From Stenomitos frigidus ULC18 (lineage in GTDB: Bacteria > Cyanobacteriota > Cyanobacteriia > Leptolyngbyales > Leptolyngbyaceae), in NCBI RefSeq assembly GCF_003003795.1, contig NZ_PVWK01000158.1:33897-97896 (forward strand): a stretch of DNA of 64,000 nucleotides, given 5' to 3'. The notes beneath the pieces were generated by a model. It did no database searches, was not told the origin of the DNA, and saw only the letters and a program-made list of their open reading frames with translations. Below, in pieces: positions 1 through 7,740 of the stretch (within the stretch, counting starts at the first letter, position 1; each line of letters begins with the position of its first letter). The position numbers were made by a program, and so were the translations under genes.

Positions 1-920
1 AAGTGGGCGCTGGCGCGTCCATGACCATTTTGGGTTATCGCTTAGCGCTATTGCTGACGGGTTGGATTGCCTTTAATCTGGCCGATCGCATTACCTGGCC
101 TTGGGTTTATGGATTAATGGCGTTACTAATGGGTGCTGGACTGCTGACATCCTTTTGGGCACCAGAACCGGTGGAGCGCGATCGACCGCCCGAATCGTTG
201 CGTCAAGCGGTTGTACTACCCTTTCTAGAATTTTTTCGACGCCTGGGCTGGCAGCAAGCACTTTTTACCTTAATCTTCATCATTCTGTTCAAGCTCGGCG
301 ATGCGATGGTCGCCAAAATGGCAGTACCATTCCTTGGGGGCAAGGGACTTGGTTTTGCCGATGCCGATATCGGCAATATTCGTCAGGGCATGGGGCTCAT
401 TGCCACGATCGTCGGTAGCCTCACAGGTGGAGCGGTGCTGAGCAAGCTTGGCATTAATCGATCGCTGTGGGCTTTTGGTGGACTGCAAGCCCTCAGCAAC
501 CTGGGTTACTACTTTCTAGCCGTAGTGGGCAAAAACTATCCGTCTATGGTTGCCGCCATTAACGTTGAAAATTTCTGTGGCGGGTTAGGCACGGCTGGTT
601 TTTTGGGCTTTCTGATGAGTCTTTGCAACCCCCGTTTCTCAGCCACTCAGTTTGCGCTGCTGTCTAGCTTGATGGCAGTGGGTAGAGATTTACTGGCAGG
701 TCCCGCCAGTGGTGAACTGGCACAACGGCTCCAGCCCTTTATCCAGGCACATGCAGAGACCTTTGGTACGTTGTATCTAGCAGGTGCAACCCAACAGGGA
801 TGGGCATTGTTCTTCCTCATCACGCTGGTGGCATCGCTGCCGGGTCTGTTGCTGCTACCGCTCTTTGCACCCTGGAATGGCACACGATCAAATTTTGCAA
901 ATTTGCATGATGAGAATTAA
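1..920 (+). CDS. AmpG-like muropeptide/MFS permease, 5' end cut by window
   Basis: The frame is open at the left edge and ends at 920, giving about 305 residues, which would be roughly the C-terminal two thirds of a 430-500 residue permease. Many hydrophobic segments are visible, and the motifs GYRLALLLTGW near the start and FKLGDAMVAKMAVPF in the middle resemble the AmpG/PAT branch of the major facilitator superfamily, which imports anhydro-muropeptides during peptidoglycan recycling. The GTG at position 3 is not the true start; the real start lies left of the window. The substrate is inferred from family resemblance, and a general PAT-family transporter is the alternative. Confidence 0.7.
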   Translation, partial: VGAGASMTILGYRLALLLTGWIAFNLADRITWPWVYGLMALLMGAGLLTSFWAPEPVERDRPPESLRQAVVLPFLEFFRRLGWQQALFTLIFIILFKLGDAMVAKMAVPFLGGKGLGFADADIGNIRQGMGLIATIVGSLTGGAVLSKLGINRSLWAFGGLQALSNLGYYFLAVVGKNYPSMVAAINVENFCGGLGTAGFLGFLMSLCNPRFSATQFALLSSLMAVGRDLLAGPASGELAQRLQPFIQAHAETFGTLYLAGATQQGWALFFLITLVASLPGLLLLPLFAPWNGTRSNFANLHDEN

Positions 921-1018
921 CGATGTCGCGTTACGATAAATGATAGGAACTTCATAAATCTTGAGTGAAGTCTCAGAATTTTCTACTCCAATTAAATACT
1001 ATTCATACGGCTAGGTTC

Positions 1019-1255
1019 ATGGCGTTCTTCAGGCAGTACATTGCTCCCATTTTTATCTTTCTGATCTTCTTTGTGGCGCTAGCAGCCGTTAGTGCCCGTA
1101 TCTTCCTGCCTTCTGATATGGCGGCTCCTGCGCCTGTTAGTGAAGTGAGCCCGCAGAATGTGTTAGAGCCCAGCACAGAATCCGTTGCGGGTCTGCCCCC
1201 AGCACTTGCAGCGCTAGTGAAGGGTTTGCCTGACGACCCTGCACTGTTTCAGTAG
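1019..1255 (+). CDS. Small single-pass membrane protein, conserved-looking hypothetical
   Basis: A 78-residue protein with one hydrophobic segment (about residues 8-30, IAPIFIFLIFFVALAAVSA) followed by a Pro/Ala/Ser-rich tail. I chose the ATG at 1019; an in-frame GTG at 965 would add 18 residues with no obvious role. The topology suggests an N-terminal membrane anchor with the rest outside the cytoplasm. I do not recognise a named family. The gene stands alone between the AmpG-like gene and an acetyltransferase, all on the same strand. Confidence 0.55.
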   Translation: MAFFRQYIAPIFIFLIFFVALAAVSARIFLPSDMAAPAPVSEVSPQNVLEPSTESVAGLPPALAALVKGLPDDPALFQ

Positions 1256-1339
1256 CTTAAATGGCTTTCGTAGTGCTCAGAAGATGCTGTTTATTGCTGC
1301 TTAACGGTCATTAATGTTAACCATCGGATAGCCGTCTCT

Positions 1340-1840
1340 TTGTCGCACCAACTGCCTGATGGTTATAGCTTGCACGTGGGTTCGAGTCTTGATCGACCAC
1401 TGCTGCTTAAGTTCATGCAGCGAACCTATCAAGAGTTGGAAACAGCAGATGGCTACGCGCATCTGGCAAAAACGATCGATCAATATTTGTCCAACGAAAC
1501 GCCTCTCTGGTGGGTCGCTGCTGTCGATCGCTCAGAAAATTTGCTCAAGCTACCGTCAAGTCGATCATCCCAGTCAGTTGCTTGCCTCTGGTTAGGTACG
1601 GCAATCGACCAATTGCACGGCGATCGCCATGCTCATATCTTTTTACTTTACGTACTCCCACAGCATCGACGTCGGGGCATTGGTAAAGCACTTATGCTTC
1701 ATGCCGAAGCCTGGGCAAAAGAGAGGGGCGATCGCCAAATCGGGCTACAGGTTTTTCAATCGAATCACGCCGCACGCAATCTGTACGATAGCTTAGGTTT
1801 TGGCACTCAGTCACTGTGGATGGTAAAGCCTTTGAGGTAG
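1340..1840 (+). CDS. GNAT family N-acetyltransferase
   Basis: 166 residues ending in a typical GNAT core. The acetyl-CoA pyrophosphate loop is visible as QHRRRGIGKALM (about residues 112-123), after the beta-strand IFLLYVLP, and the C-terminal motif B region is NHAARNLYDSLGF. The only plausible start in frame is TTG at 1340; upstream codons in this frame offer no ATG or GTG close by. The substrate cannot be read from sequence; members acetylate amino groups of small molecules or proteins in the cytoplasm. No operon partner is evident, and the convergent plsC gene ends at 1890. Confidence 0.8.
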   Translation: MSHQLPDGYSLHVGSSLDRPLLLKFMQRTYQELETADGYAHLAKTIDQYLSNETPLWWVAAVDRSENLLKLPSSRSSQSVACLWLGTAIDQLHGDRHAHIFLLYVLPQHRRRGIGKALMLHAEAWAKERGDRQIGLQVFQSNHAARNLYDSLGFGTQSLWMVKPLR

Positions 1841-1845
1841 CGCCC

Positions 1846-1860
1846 AGGAACCCGGTTTCA
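1846..1860. repeat. GAAACCSGGTTTC-type palindromic repeat
   Basis: One of at least six near-copies of a short palindrome around GAAACCSGGTTTC in the window (others near 22578, 31573, 31628, 38570, 38622, 62326). It lies between the convergent GNAT and plsC genes, where a hairpin could end transcription from either side. Confidence 0.5.
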
Positions 1861-1889
1861 AGCAGCATTCTCACAATCGGCCCAACGCT

Positions 1890-2579
1890 CTACGCCCTTA
1901 CTTTTTTCAAACTTTTGAATAGCGCTTTTTCCAGTGCCTCTGTGATCGCTTGAGCCGTTTCTTTATCGCTGCTTTGTTGATAGTCAGCAGCATAGAGGGG
2001 CGGGCTAATCGTGATTGTGATGTGCGATCGCCAGACGGGTGTTGGTTCATAGTGGATGGCAATGGGCACGATCGGAATGTGTAGCGGCTCTGATGATAAG
2101 GCCTCTGCCTGCAACACCAGACGCGCTAAGCCAGGTTTGAGTGGACGTACAGGTTGGTCGCGAACGATGCCTCCTTCAGGAAACAGCATCAGTTTTTTTC
2201 CCCTTTTTAGGAGTGCGATCGCATAGCGAAAGCTGGCGATTTTAGGATGGTTCACATCAACCGGAAACGCACCTAGTCGAGGTAGTAACCAGCCTTGCCA
2301 GCCAGAAAACTGATTAGCATTCGTCATAAACCAGAGCGGTTCGACACTCAGCAGTGCCAGCACAACCGGGTCCCAACGACTGTAATGTTTAGGTGCCAGC
2401 ACCATCGCTCCCTGAGTTGGCAGATGCTTGCTACCTTCAATCACGATCGAACCGAAAAAAAGGCTCAAGAACAAACGGTGAAGGGGCAACAGCAGCCAGT
2501 AAAGCCAGGGCTTAACCGATGTATGAACCGGTGGCTCGGATCCAGCCCGTAAATCTGATCTAGCTTGTGGAGTAGACAT
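1890..2579 (-). CDS. plsC: 1-acyl-sn-glycerol-3-phosphate acyltransferase family protein (PlsC)
   Basis: 229 residues of the LPLAT family, which acylates lysophosphatidic acid to phosphatidic acid in phospholipid synthesis at the inner membrane. The H(X4)D catalytic motif is HYSRWD (about residue 64), and the glycerol-phosphate binding motif appears as FPEGGIVRD (about residue 134). A hydrophobic segment, PWLYWLLLPLHRLFLSLFFG, lies near the N-terminus. The start is the ATG at 2579. The base immediately upstream (2580) is followed by a transposon-like repeat, so the native ribosome binding region has been replaced by repeat sequence with no Shine-Dalgarno motif. Function is confident; current expression is uncertain. 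Confidence 0.85.
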   Translation of the reverse strand: MSTPQARSDLRAGSEPPVHTSVKPWLYWLLLPLHRLFLSLFFGSIVIEGSKHLPTQGAMVLAPKHYSRWDPVVLALLSVEPLWFMTNANQFSGWQGWLLPRLGAFPVDVNHPKIASFRYAIALLKRGKKLMLFPEGGIVRDQPVRPLKPGLARLVLQAEALSSEPLHIPIVPIAIHYEPTPVWRSHITITISPPLYAADYQQSSDKETAQAITEALEKALFKSLKKVRA

Positions 2580-2580
2580 A

Positions 2581-2706
2581 GGGGCTGTAAAGAAATAACG
2601 TCATGGACTGTAGCGGTCAGCCGTCAGCGGTCAGCCATTAGAGAAAAGCTGACCGCTGATAGCTGATAGCTAATCCAAACGTATGCAGTTATTTTTTAAC
2701 AAGTCC
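2581..2706. mobile_element. MITE-like element, copy 1 (126 bp, 3-bp target duplication ATA)
   Basis: The ends form imperfect terminal inverted repeats of about 25 bp: GGGGCTGTAAAGAAATAACG at the left and, reverse-complemented, GGACTTGTTAAAAAATAACT at the right. The element is flanked by ATA (2578-2580 and 2707-2709). A second copy at 7536-7660 has the same ends. The interior is made of AGCGGTC/GCTGATA-type heptamers that can fold into a hairpin. There is no coding capacity, so it would be mobilised by a transposase elsewhere. A 3-bp duplication is common among IS5-family elements; that assignment is inference. Confidence 0.75.
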
Positions 2707-2789
2707 ATAGCGCCATGAAGGAAGCTTTGAGTTTATGCTGACCATAGGCGGTTGAGCGGCCTTCGGCTTAAGCTCAGGTCGAACGCTCA

Positions 2790-2832
2790 CGTTGAAGCCT
2801 GACCGTTGACTACTTGCTTACTGACTACTGAC
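2790..2832. repeat. Degenerate 7-bp tandem repeat (TGACCGT/TGACTAC type)
   Basis: Successive units such as TGACCGT, TGACTAC, CTGACTA and CTGACCA run up to the 3' end of the DUF3370 gene. This is one of many period-7 tracts in the window. Confidence 0.55.
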
Positions 2833-2836
2833 CATA

Positions 2837-4309
2837 TCAGGGGTTACTCACCGTTTTCACCGTTAAAACCTGAGGCGGCGTTGAGTCGGGCGGGTAAAGA
2901 AAGTCTAGCTGGACGAGTCGGTGATCGCCTTTTGGCATGGTCAGCGAAATCAAGGGTTCGCCCTCTTGCCCGCGCTGGAGAATCAGGTGAATATACCGCG
3001 TCTGGGGTGCGCCGCGATCGTCGGTATAGCGCAATCGTACCGGGCCACGAAAGAAAATGCGGTCTTCGGGTGGCGTGAAAAACAGTAGCCCACCCTTGGC
3101 TCGATCTTCCTTTAAGGGAGTCTGGATGGCTACAGTCACTGTTTGGCGCTGCCCGGTGGCATTGTGTAATGGTAGCGTCAGGCTGTACTGAATGCCATAG
3201 TTGCCGTGCGCCTGGTAAGCCGTATCAGGGTAGCGTACCAGCAAGGAGGCACTCTGCACTTGCCCCGTCCCAAACGTACCTTGATAAAGCGTGCTCAGCC
3301 CGTAGGAGAAGGCACGTCCCCGCTTAGGAATGCTCAGCGAATCAGCCTTAGGGCTATCAGTTAAGTTTGCTTTCCACTCAGATCCCAGGGCGACACCCGA
3401 AACCCGTCCGTAGATTACCCGTGCGTAGTCTTTCAGCCGCTCGATCGGCGTTGGCGCAATATCACGGGGTCCTGCTAAATTGCCGTTAACGAGCAAGTTT
3501 TGCCATTCTTCTAAGGTAGGGCTACGTTCCGTTTTGTCAGGATTGAGCGGCGCAAACATAGCCAAACTAGCCATGTAAATAGGTCCACTGCTCCTGAGCC
3601 GCAGTAAAGTCGAGCGACCGTTAGACGACGGCGTGACATTGCCAACAGGGATAGGCAGATTCATCAGCATCCAGCTTTGGCGGGGTGGAATGACCATCAC
3701 AGCAGGCCAATTCCCCTGTCGTCGCCCACGCAGCACATCGTTGACCGTGCGGCTTCCAGGGCCGGCATAGACTCTGCCAGTTGGATCGTCTACGTAAGAG
3801 GGCAACTCCACAAACAGCGCATCGGGGCGCGTGAGATAGCTTGCACCCTGCAGAATGTCGATCGTCACAGGCTGATACGTCGGGTTATACACAAGCACAC
3901 CCTGAAAGAGCGTGCGCGTATCATTCAAGCCTTTTGTTCTTGCGATATGGTGAGAAAATAAGTCAAACCGACCCTGGAAAGGAAAGTTTAGATGCGCCGA
4001 AGCGACGGCTTTACCCTCTGGCGGGAAGGTCGATAGCAAGATGCCGTCGGTTTGTACTAACTCCGGGCTGTTACTATTAAAAACCGGGACGGTATCCAGT
4101 TGTCCGGGCAAGACGCGAAGTTCTTGAGGCTCAAACACTTCTTGACGCGGAAGCAATTCCTGAGGCGGTAAACGCTGCTCCTGAAATGGCACAATTTCTT
4201 GCGCGGGTGGTACTTTCGATGGCGTCGAGTTTGGTACTGAAGGCGATGGTAATGGGATCGGAGCCGCGATCGTCTGCGCGAGAGTGAAGAGCGATAACAA
4301 TGAAAACAT
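2837..4309 (-). CDS. DUF3370 family exported protein
   Basis: 490 residues. The N-terminus (MFSLLSLFTLAQTIAAPIP) reads as a short signal peptide with a cleavage region near residues 15-18, followed by a Pro/Gln/Glu-rich linker to about residue 75. The body is mostly beta-rich sequence characteristic of the cyanobacterial DUF3370 family, for example QTDGILLSTFPPEGKAVASA and the block RQSWMLMNLPIPVG. The function of the family is unknown; an extracytoplasmic location is inferred from the signal peptide. The gene stands alone, with 400 bp of unassigned DNA upstream. Confidence 0.75.
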   Translation of the reverse strand: MFSLLSLFTLAQTIAAPIPLPSPSVPNSTPSKVPPAQEIVPFQEQRLPPQELLPRQEVFEPQELRVLPGQLDTVPVFNSNSPELVQTDGILLSTFPPEGKAVASAHLNFPFQGRFDLFSHHIARTKGLNDTRTLFQGVLVYNPTYQPVTIDILQGASYLTRPDALFVELPSYVDDPTGRVYAGPGSRTVNDVLRGRRQGNWPAVMVIPPRQSWMLMNLPIPVGNVTPSSNGRSTLLRLRSSGPIYMASLAMFAPLNPDKTERSPTLEEWQNLLVNGNLAGPRDIAPTPIERLKDYARVIYGRVSGVALGSEWKANLTDSPKADSLSIPKRGRAFSYGLSTLYQGTFGTGQVQSASLLVRYPDTAYQAHGNYGIQYSLTLPLHNATGQRQTVTVAIQTPLKEDRAKGGLLFFTPPEDRIFFRGPVRLRYTDDRGAPQTRYIHLILQRGQEGEPLISLTMPKGDHRLVQLDFLYPPDSTPPQVLTVKTVSNP

Positions 4310-4709
4310 CAGTAAACCCGAAACAATCTTACAGCAAAGGTATTAACTGGCAAAGGCACAAGAGAATCGGGCTTTGTGACCCGATCGCGGTAGATAAACG
4401 CCAAGAGAGCAGTCTGTTCAACAAACAATACGAGATGACATTACTTGGCTAAAAAATGAGACTTCAGGTAGTAAGGATGACATGAGCAGGATGTACGCTA
4501 CAACACCTGAGCTTCTTATACACACAACATTTACTTAGGAGCCGCTAAATCATGCACTAGGTTCAAAACCGTGATCGATAATACGCCAATCAGAGACTAT
4601 CGTCAGGAGCTTTAACAGTTTCTCTTTAAGCGCGAATCCTGACAAGCAGTTACCCACCCTGAACAGAGTAAGCATTTTAGCCGATCAGACCGAGCAAACT
4701 GCGACATTA
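4310..4709. other. Intergenic region between divergent DUF3370 and MORN genes
   Basis: 400 bp with no credible reading frame, tRNA or long palindrome that I can see. It must hold the promoters of the divergent genes at 4309 (minus) and 4710 (plus). Confidence 0.5.
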
Positions 4710-5495
4710 ATGCAACATTTTGCACAGCTCTTTGAGGAGAGAATTTTGTTTGAACATGTTCCGGCTTTCCGTTTGAGCCTCATGATACTGACCGCGGTTA
4801 GTATCACTAGCTTAAGTTATGTCCGTGATGCCCTCTTTGCACCCGCGATCGCACAAGCAACTGAATCGGGCAATTACTGTCAAGGGCGATCGCGTGATGG
4901 CTTAATTAACGGCAAAGCCGTCTGCACGTTTCCCAGTGGCAATCGTTATGAAGGTGACCTACACGATAGTAGGCGGCAGGGCAAAGGAACCTTTAGTTTT
5001 GCCAACGGCGCTCGCTGCGATGGTGAATTTAAAAATGATTTACTCAATGGCAAAGGAATCTGCATTTTTCCGAGCGGGAACCGTTATGAAGGCGAGTTTC
5101 GTGACGGCAATCGTGACGGTAAGGGCACCTTTAGTTTTGCTGACGGCAGTCGTTGTAGCGGTGAGTTTCGAAACAATTTGCTCAATGGAAATGGCGTTTG
5201 CACGTTTCCTGGTGGAAACCGCTTTGAAGGCAACTTTCAGGACAGTCGTCGCCAGGGCAAGGGCGTGTTTACCTTCGCCAACGGCATTCGTTGCGAAGGG
5301 GACTTTCGCAATGAAGTGCTGAATGGCTTTGGCACTTGCACCTTCCCTAGTGGTAACCGCTATGAGGGTGAGTTTCGCGACGGCAGACCCAATGGCAGAG
5401 GTACTTACATTTTTGCTGATGACACTCGCATTGAAGGTGTTTGGCGAGACGGCAAGTATTTCAAAACCCCTAAAAATGGGCGGTTGCAAAGCTGA
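4710..5495 (+). CDS. MORN-repeat protein with N-terminal membrane/signal segment
   Basis: 261 residues. A hydrophobic stretch at about residues 21-50 (LSLMILTAVSITSLSYV) precedes roughly eight MORN-type repeats of 23 residues. The repeats alternate between a TFPSGNRYEG form and a FANGxRCxG form, so the real unit is a 46-residue (138-bp) pair. MORN repeats form beta-hairpin sheets that bind lipids or proteins; here an exported or membrane-anchored surface role is inferred. Regularly spaced cysteines (RCDG, RCSG, RCEG and VCTF, ICIF) could form disulfides outside the cytoplasm. A long reading frame on the opposite strand is a by-product of the repeats. Confidence 0.8.
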   Translation: MQHFAQLFEERILFEHVPAFRLSLMILTAVSITSLSYVRDALFAPAIAQATESGNYCQGRSRDGLINGKAVCTFPSGNRYEGDLHDSRRQGKGTFSFANGARCDGEFKNDLLNGKGICIFPSGNRYEGEFRDGNRDGKGTFSFADGSRCSGEFRNNLLNGNGVCTFPGGNRFEGNFQDSRRQGKGVFTFANGIRCEGDFRNEVLNGFGTCTFPSGNRYEGEFRDGRPNGRGTYIFADDTRIEGVWRDGKYFKTPKNGRLQS

Positions 5496-5645
5496 GTCAG
5501 GGCACCTGTTTTTTTCCTTGAGAGTTTTTGCGTTTTCTGAAGCGTCCCGTCTCAATTATTGCTCTTTGTAAGGATCGCTGTATCTCACAGCACATCTTCC
5601 CTTAGACTAAATTGTCTTCAGCCTTTAAGCATCTTAGGTAAACAC

Positions 5646-5960
5646 ATGCCACACCTTTCCTGGCACGATTATTTAACGATTCTTTCGTTCTTTGCGTCGA
5701 TCGTGGGTATAGCGCTTCTCTTTAAAGGTAGTCAGGCACATGAGAGCGACTGGGAAACTACCGATCGCGTATTAATGTTAATGACTTTTACCTATTGGCT
5801 AGTTTACTGCGTGACCGCTGGCTTACAGCAGTTTATTTTGCCCCAGTGGGAGGTACTGCTATGGAGCGTGAAGCTAACAGGTGTGCTTGCTTATTTGCTA
5901 ACAGCAGCTTGTGTGCTCAGCTTACCCCTGCATCGCGTTTCCATACGCCAACCGGAGTAG
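5646..5960 (+). CDS. Small integral membrane protein, unknown function
   Basis: 104 residues from the ATG at 5646 (MPHLSWHDYL). The frame is open further upstream, but only with sequence that looks like intergenic DNA. Three hydrophobic segments are visible: about residues 10-28 (LSFFASIVGIALLF), 42-62 (VLMLMTFTYWLVYCVTAGL) and 70-92 (LLWSVKLTGVLAYLLTAACV). I do not recognise the family. It follows the MORN gene by 150 bp on the same strand and could be co-transcribed with it. Confidence 0.6.
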   Translation: MPHLSWHDYLTILSFFASIVGIALLFKGSQAHESDWETTDRVLMLMTFTYWLVYCVTAGLQQFILPQWEVLLWSVKLTGVLAYLLTAACVLSLPLHRVSIRQPE

Positions 5961-5976
5961 TACGTGTTGATTGGTT

Positions 5977-6012
5977 AAAGGGTGGTATTAGTTGTTGGTT
6001 AAAAGTCGTTTG
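5977..6012. repeat. Degenerate GTTGGTTA-type short repeat
   Basis: The tract downstream of the membrane-protein gene contains TTGGTTA, TTAGTTG and TTGGTTA at a spacing close to 7 bp. It lies between convergent genes. Confidence 0.4.
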
Positions 6013-6039
6013 AGACCGTAAATAACTAACAACTAAGCC

Positions 6040-6543
6040 TTAATTTTGCTTGTGGCTCAGATCGGCTAAGAGTTCGATCGTGCTCATACGAAAACCACAA
6101 GACTGGAACAATCGTCGGGCGGCCTCATTGGCAACAGCGGTCTCTCGTCGAACCTGTGCAATCCCTTTGTCCCGAAAGGCCTGTAATGCCCGTTCGACGA
6201 GTGGCCGCCCCAACCCTAATTGAGGATGAGTGGGCTCTACCGAGAGATCGTGAATGAAGCCAAATGCTTGAAGTCGATAAATGGGGATTTCTGCTTCGAT
6301 CGTAGCAACGAGAAAAGCTACGAGCTCAACCACTTGATCACGATCGCCTGGTTCTCGCTCAGCCACCAAGAAAATACTTCGATCGCTGGCTGCCTGCTGC
6401 GCTAAGCAGCGTCTGTAGCGCTCAGCGGGATTGGGCAAAAAACCGTATTTGGCAGCATCCCACACCTCGTGCAGAGCGCAGATTTGAGCCACCATGGGCA
6501 GCACTGCAGGCACATCAGCAGGAGTGGCGGGTCGAATTTGCAT
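6040..6543 (-). CDS. GNAT family N-acetyltransferase
   Basis: 167 residues. The GNAT acetyl-CoA loop is HPQLGLGRPLVERAL (about residues 109-123), preceded by FIHDLSVEPT and followed by ANEAARRLFQSCGF. It is a full-length single-domain acetyltransferase of unknown substrate. It begins 9 bp after the stop of the DUF2103 gene upstream, so the two probably form an operon. The order of motifs and length match RimI-like proteins, but nothing shows that it acts on ribosomal proteins. Confidence 0.8.
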   Translation of the reverse strand: MQIRPATPADVPAVLPMVAQICALHEVWDAAKYGFLPNPAERYRRCLAQQAASDRSIFLVAEREPGDRDQVVELVAFLVATIEAEIPIYRLQAFGFIHDLSVEPTHPQLGLGRPLVERALQAFRDKGIAQVRRETAVANEAARRLFQSCGFRMSTIELLADLSHKQN

Positions 6544-6552
6544 GACGATTCG

Positions 6553-6849
6553 CTACCGATGTTTGATCACGTGGTCAATCGCCGCTTCGAGCTGATCTTG
6601 CAGCAAGGTAGTCAAAATGAAGACTTCCTGCACTGTCTTGCCTTGTCGTGCGATCACCTTAAAGCCACCGCGAATGGGTACCGATATTTTGAGCACCATT
6701 TTGGGCGCGTGAGAGCGCACTGGGCCAATTACCCCCGGGGTGATCGTCTGAATGCCTTCCTGACGGATTAAGCGTTCCAGAAGCGGAATCAGTCCAGGGA
6801 TATGGGTGGAGTGATTGAGGACAAGTCTGCCGCCTTGAGAACTGCTCAT
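6553..6849 (-). CDS. DUF2103 family predicted metal-binding protein
   Basis: 98 residues resembling the DUF2103 family of small predicted metal-binding proteins. The conserved core is GLIPLLERLI followed by ITPGVIGPVRSHAP and LKISVPIRGGFKVIARQG. Potential metal ligands are His13, His16, His47 and the C-terminal His96. No biochemical role is established. The gene is directly upstream of an acetyltransferase gene (9-bp gap), suggesting a shared transcript. Confidence 0.65.
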   Translation of the reverse strand: MSSSQGGRLVLNHSTHIPGLIPLLERLIRQEGIQTITPGVIGPVRSHAPKMVLKISVPIRGGFKVIARQGKTVQEVFILTTLLQDQLEAAIDHVIKHR

Positions 6850-6959
6850 GGGAAGGGTGAAAAAGGTTAGGATGTCGTTCTTACAGGTTGATTGAGCGGT
6901 TCTTGAGTGCGTTCTGCAGCCTGCGTTGCTCTTGAGACTTTGGTTTAACGGAAGCGATC

Positions 6960-6984
6960 GGCCGTTAGTCGTTAGCCGTTGAAA
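6960..6984. repeat. Degenerate 7-bp repeat (GCCGTTA x3)
   Basis: Units GCCGTTA, GTCGTTA and GCCGTTG lie in a row in the gap between clpS and the DUF2103 gene. Confidence 0.6.
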
Positions 6985-7035
6985 GCCAATCCAGACCTCA
7001 ACATTGATCGCTGCAGACTCATCGCCACAACAAAG

Positions 7036-7362
7036 CTAAGCCGCCTCCAAGGGAGCCATTGTCAAGCCTTCCATGCCAAGCTGCATGTGGTAGAGTTCTG
7101 CCTGTTCTTGAGGCCCAACCCAAACGATCGCCTGTCCTTCAAAGTGAATCTGGTTCGTCAGTTCCCAAGCACGATCGGGTGTCATCCCTGGAATATGTTC
7201 TAGAAGACTTTCAGACACATGCTGGAAGGTGTTGAAATCATCATTAAGCACAATGATTTTGAAATTAGGGTAATGCTGGCGAGTCACTTCGCTCGATCGT
7301 GAAGGAGCCACCGTTGGCGCAGCGGCTATTGCAGAGAGAACCGCCGAGTGAGTCATAGCCAT
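7036..7362 (-). CDS. clpS: ATP-dependent Clp protease adaptor ClpS
   Basis: 108 residues from ATG at 7362; a longer in-frame start at 7398 adds 12 residues that look non-native. The ClpS fold is recognisable from YPNFKIIVLNDDFNTFQHV (the N-degron pocket region) and the helix LLEHIPGMTPDRAWELTNQIHFEG. ClpS delivers proteins with destabilising N-terminal residues to ClpC or ClpA for degradation by ClpP. Cyanobacteria often have two ClpS paralogues and this entry does not distinguish them. The 25-residue Ala/Ser/Thr-rich N-terminal tail is typical of the flexible ClpS tail. Confidence 0.85.
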   Translation of the reverse strand: MAMTHSAVLSAIAAAPTVAPSRSSEVTRQHYPNFKIIVLNDDFNTFQHVSESLLEHIPGMTPDRAWELTNQIHFEGQAIVWVGPQEQAELYHMQLGMEGLTMAPLEAA

Positions 7363-7535
7363 AGAGAATTTACCAAAAAAGCACCAGCCACTAGCCACTA
7401 GCAGCGTTTATGTTTTTATCCTAACCCAGTGGTTCGCTTCCAAACGTGCAAATTGCTGAGCCGATGATCAAGCGTTGGTCTACACGGAGAAAGGCTCGTT
7501 AAGACGCTTGGACCTAGTACTGAATGCCTGTCTAA

Positions 7536-7660
7536 GGGGCTGTAAAGAAATAACGTCATAGTTTTAAGCGTTCAGCCGTTAGCTATCAGCTGTCAGCTTT
7601 TCTCTAATTGCTGAACGCTGATCGCTCAGCCAAAATGTGCAGTTATTTTTTGACAAGTCC
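7536..7660. mobile_element. MITE-like element, copy 2 (125 bp, 3-bp target duplication TAA)
   Basis: Its ends match the copy at 2581-2706 in sequence and orientation, and it is flanked by TAA at 7533-7535 and 7661-7663. The core is inverted relative to copy 1: the 14-mer AGAGAAAAGCTGAC reads on the plus strand at 2640-2653 but on the minus strand at 7592-7605. It sits in the 378-bp gap between clpS and lnt, which otherwise holds no gene. Confidence 0.75.
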
Positions 7661-7740
7661 TAAGGTTGCTGGTGAGACTAGCGCCTTGGCTTGTAACCGC
7701 CAGCTATCAGCTTTGCTCCGCCCGTTAAGGTCTGAGCGCT

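Noticed and set aside
5040..5555. A 171-codon frame on the minus strand opposite the MORN gene
   Set aside because: It is open only because of the repetitive MORN codons; it has no ribosome binding site and reads as repetitive Thr/Ala/Val sequence.
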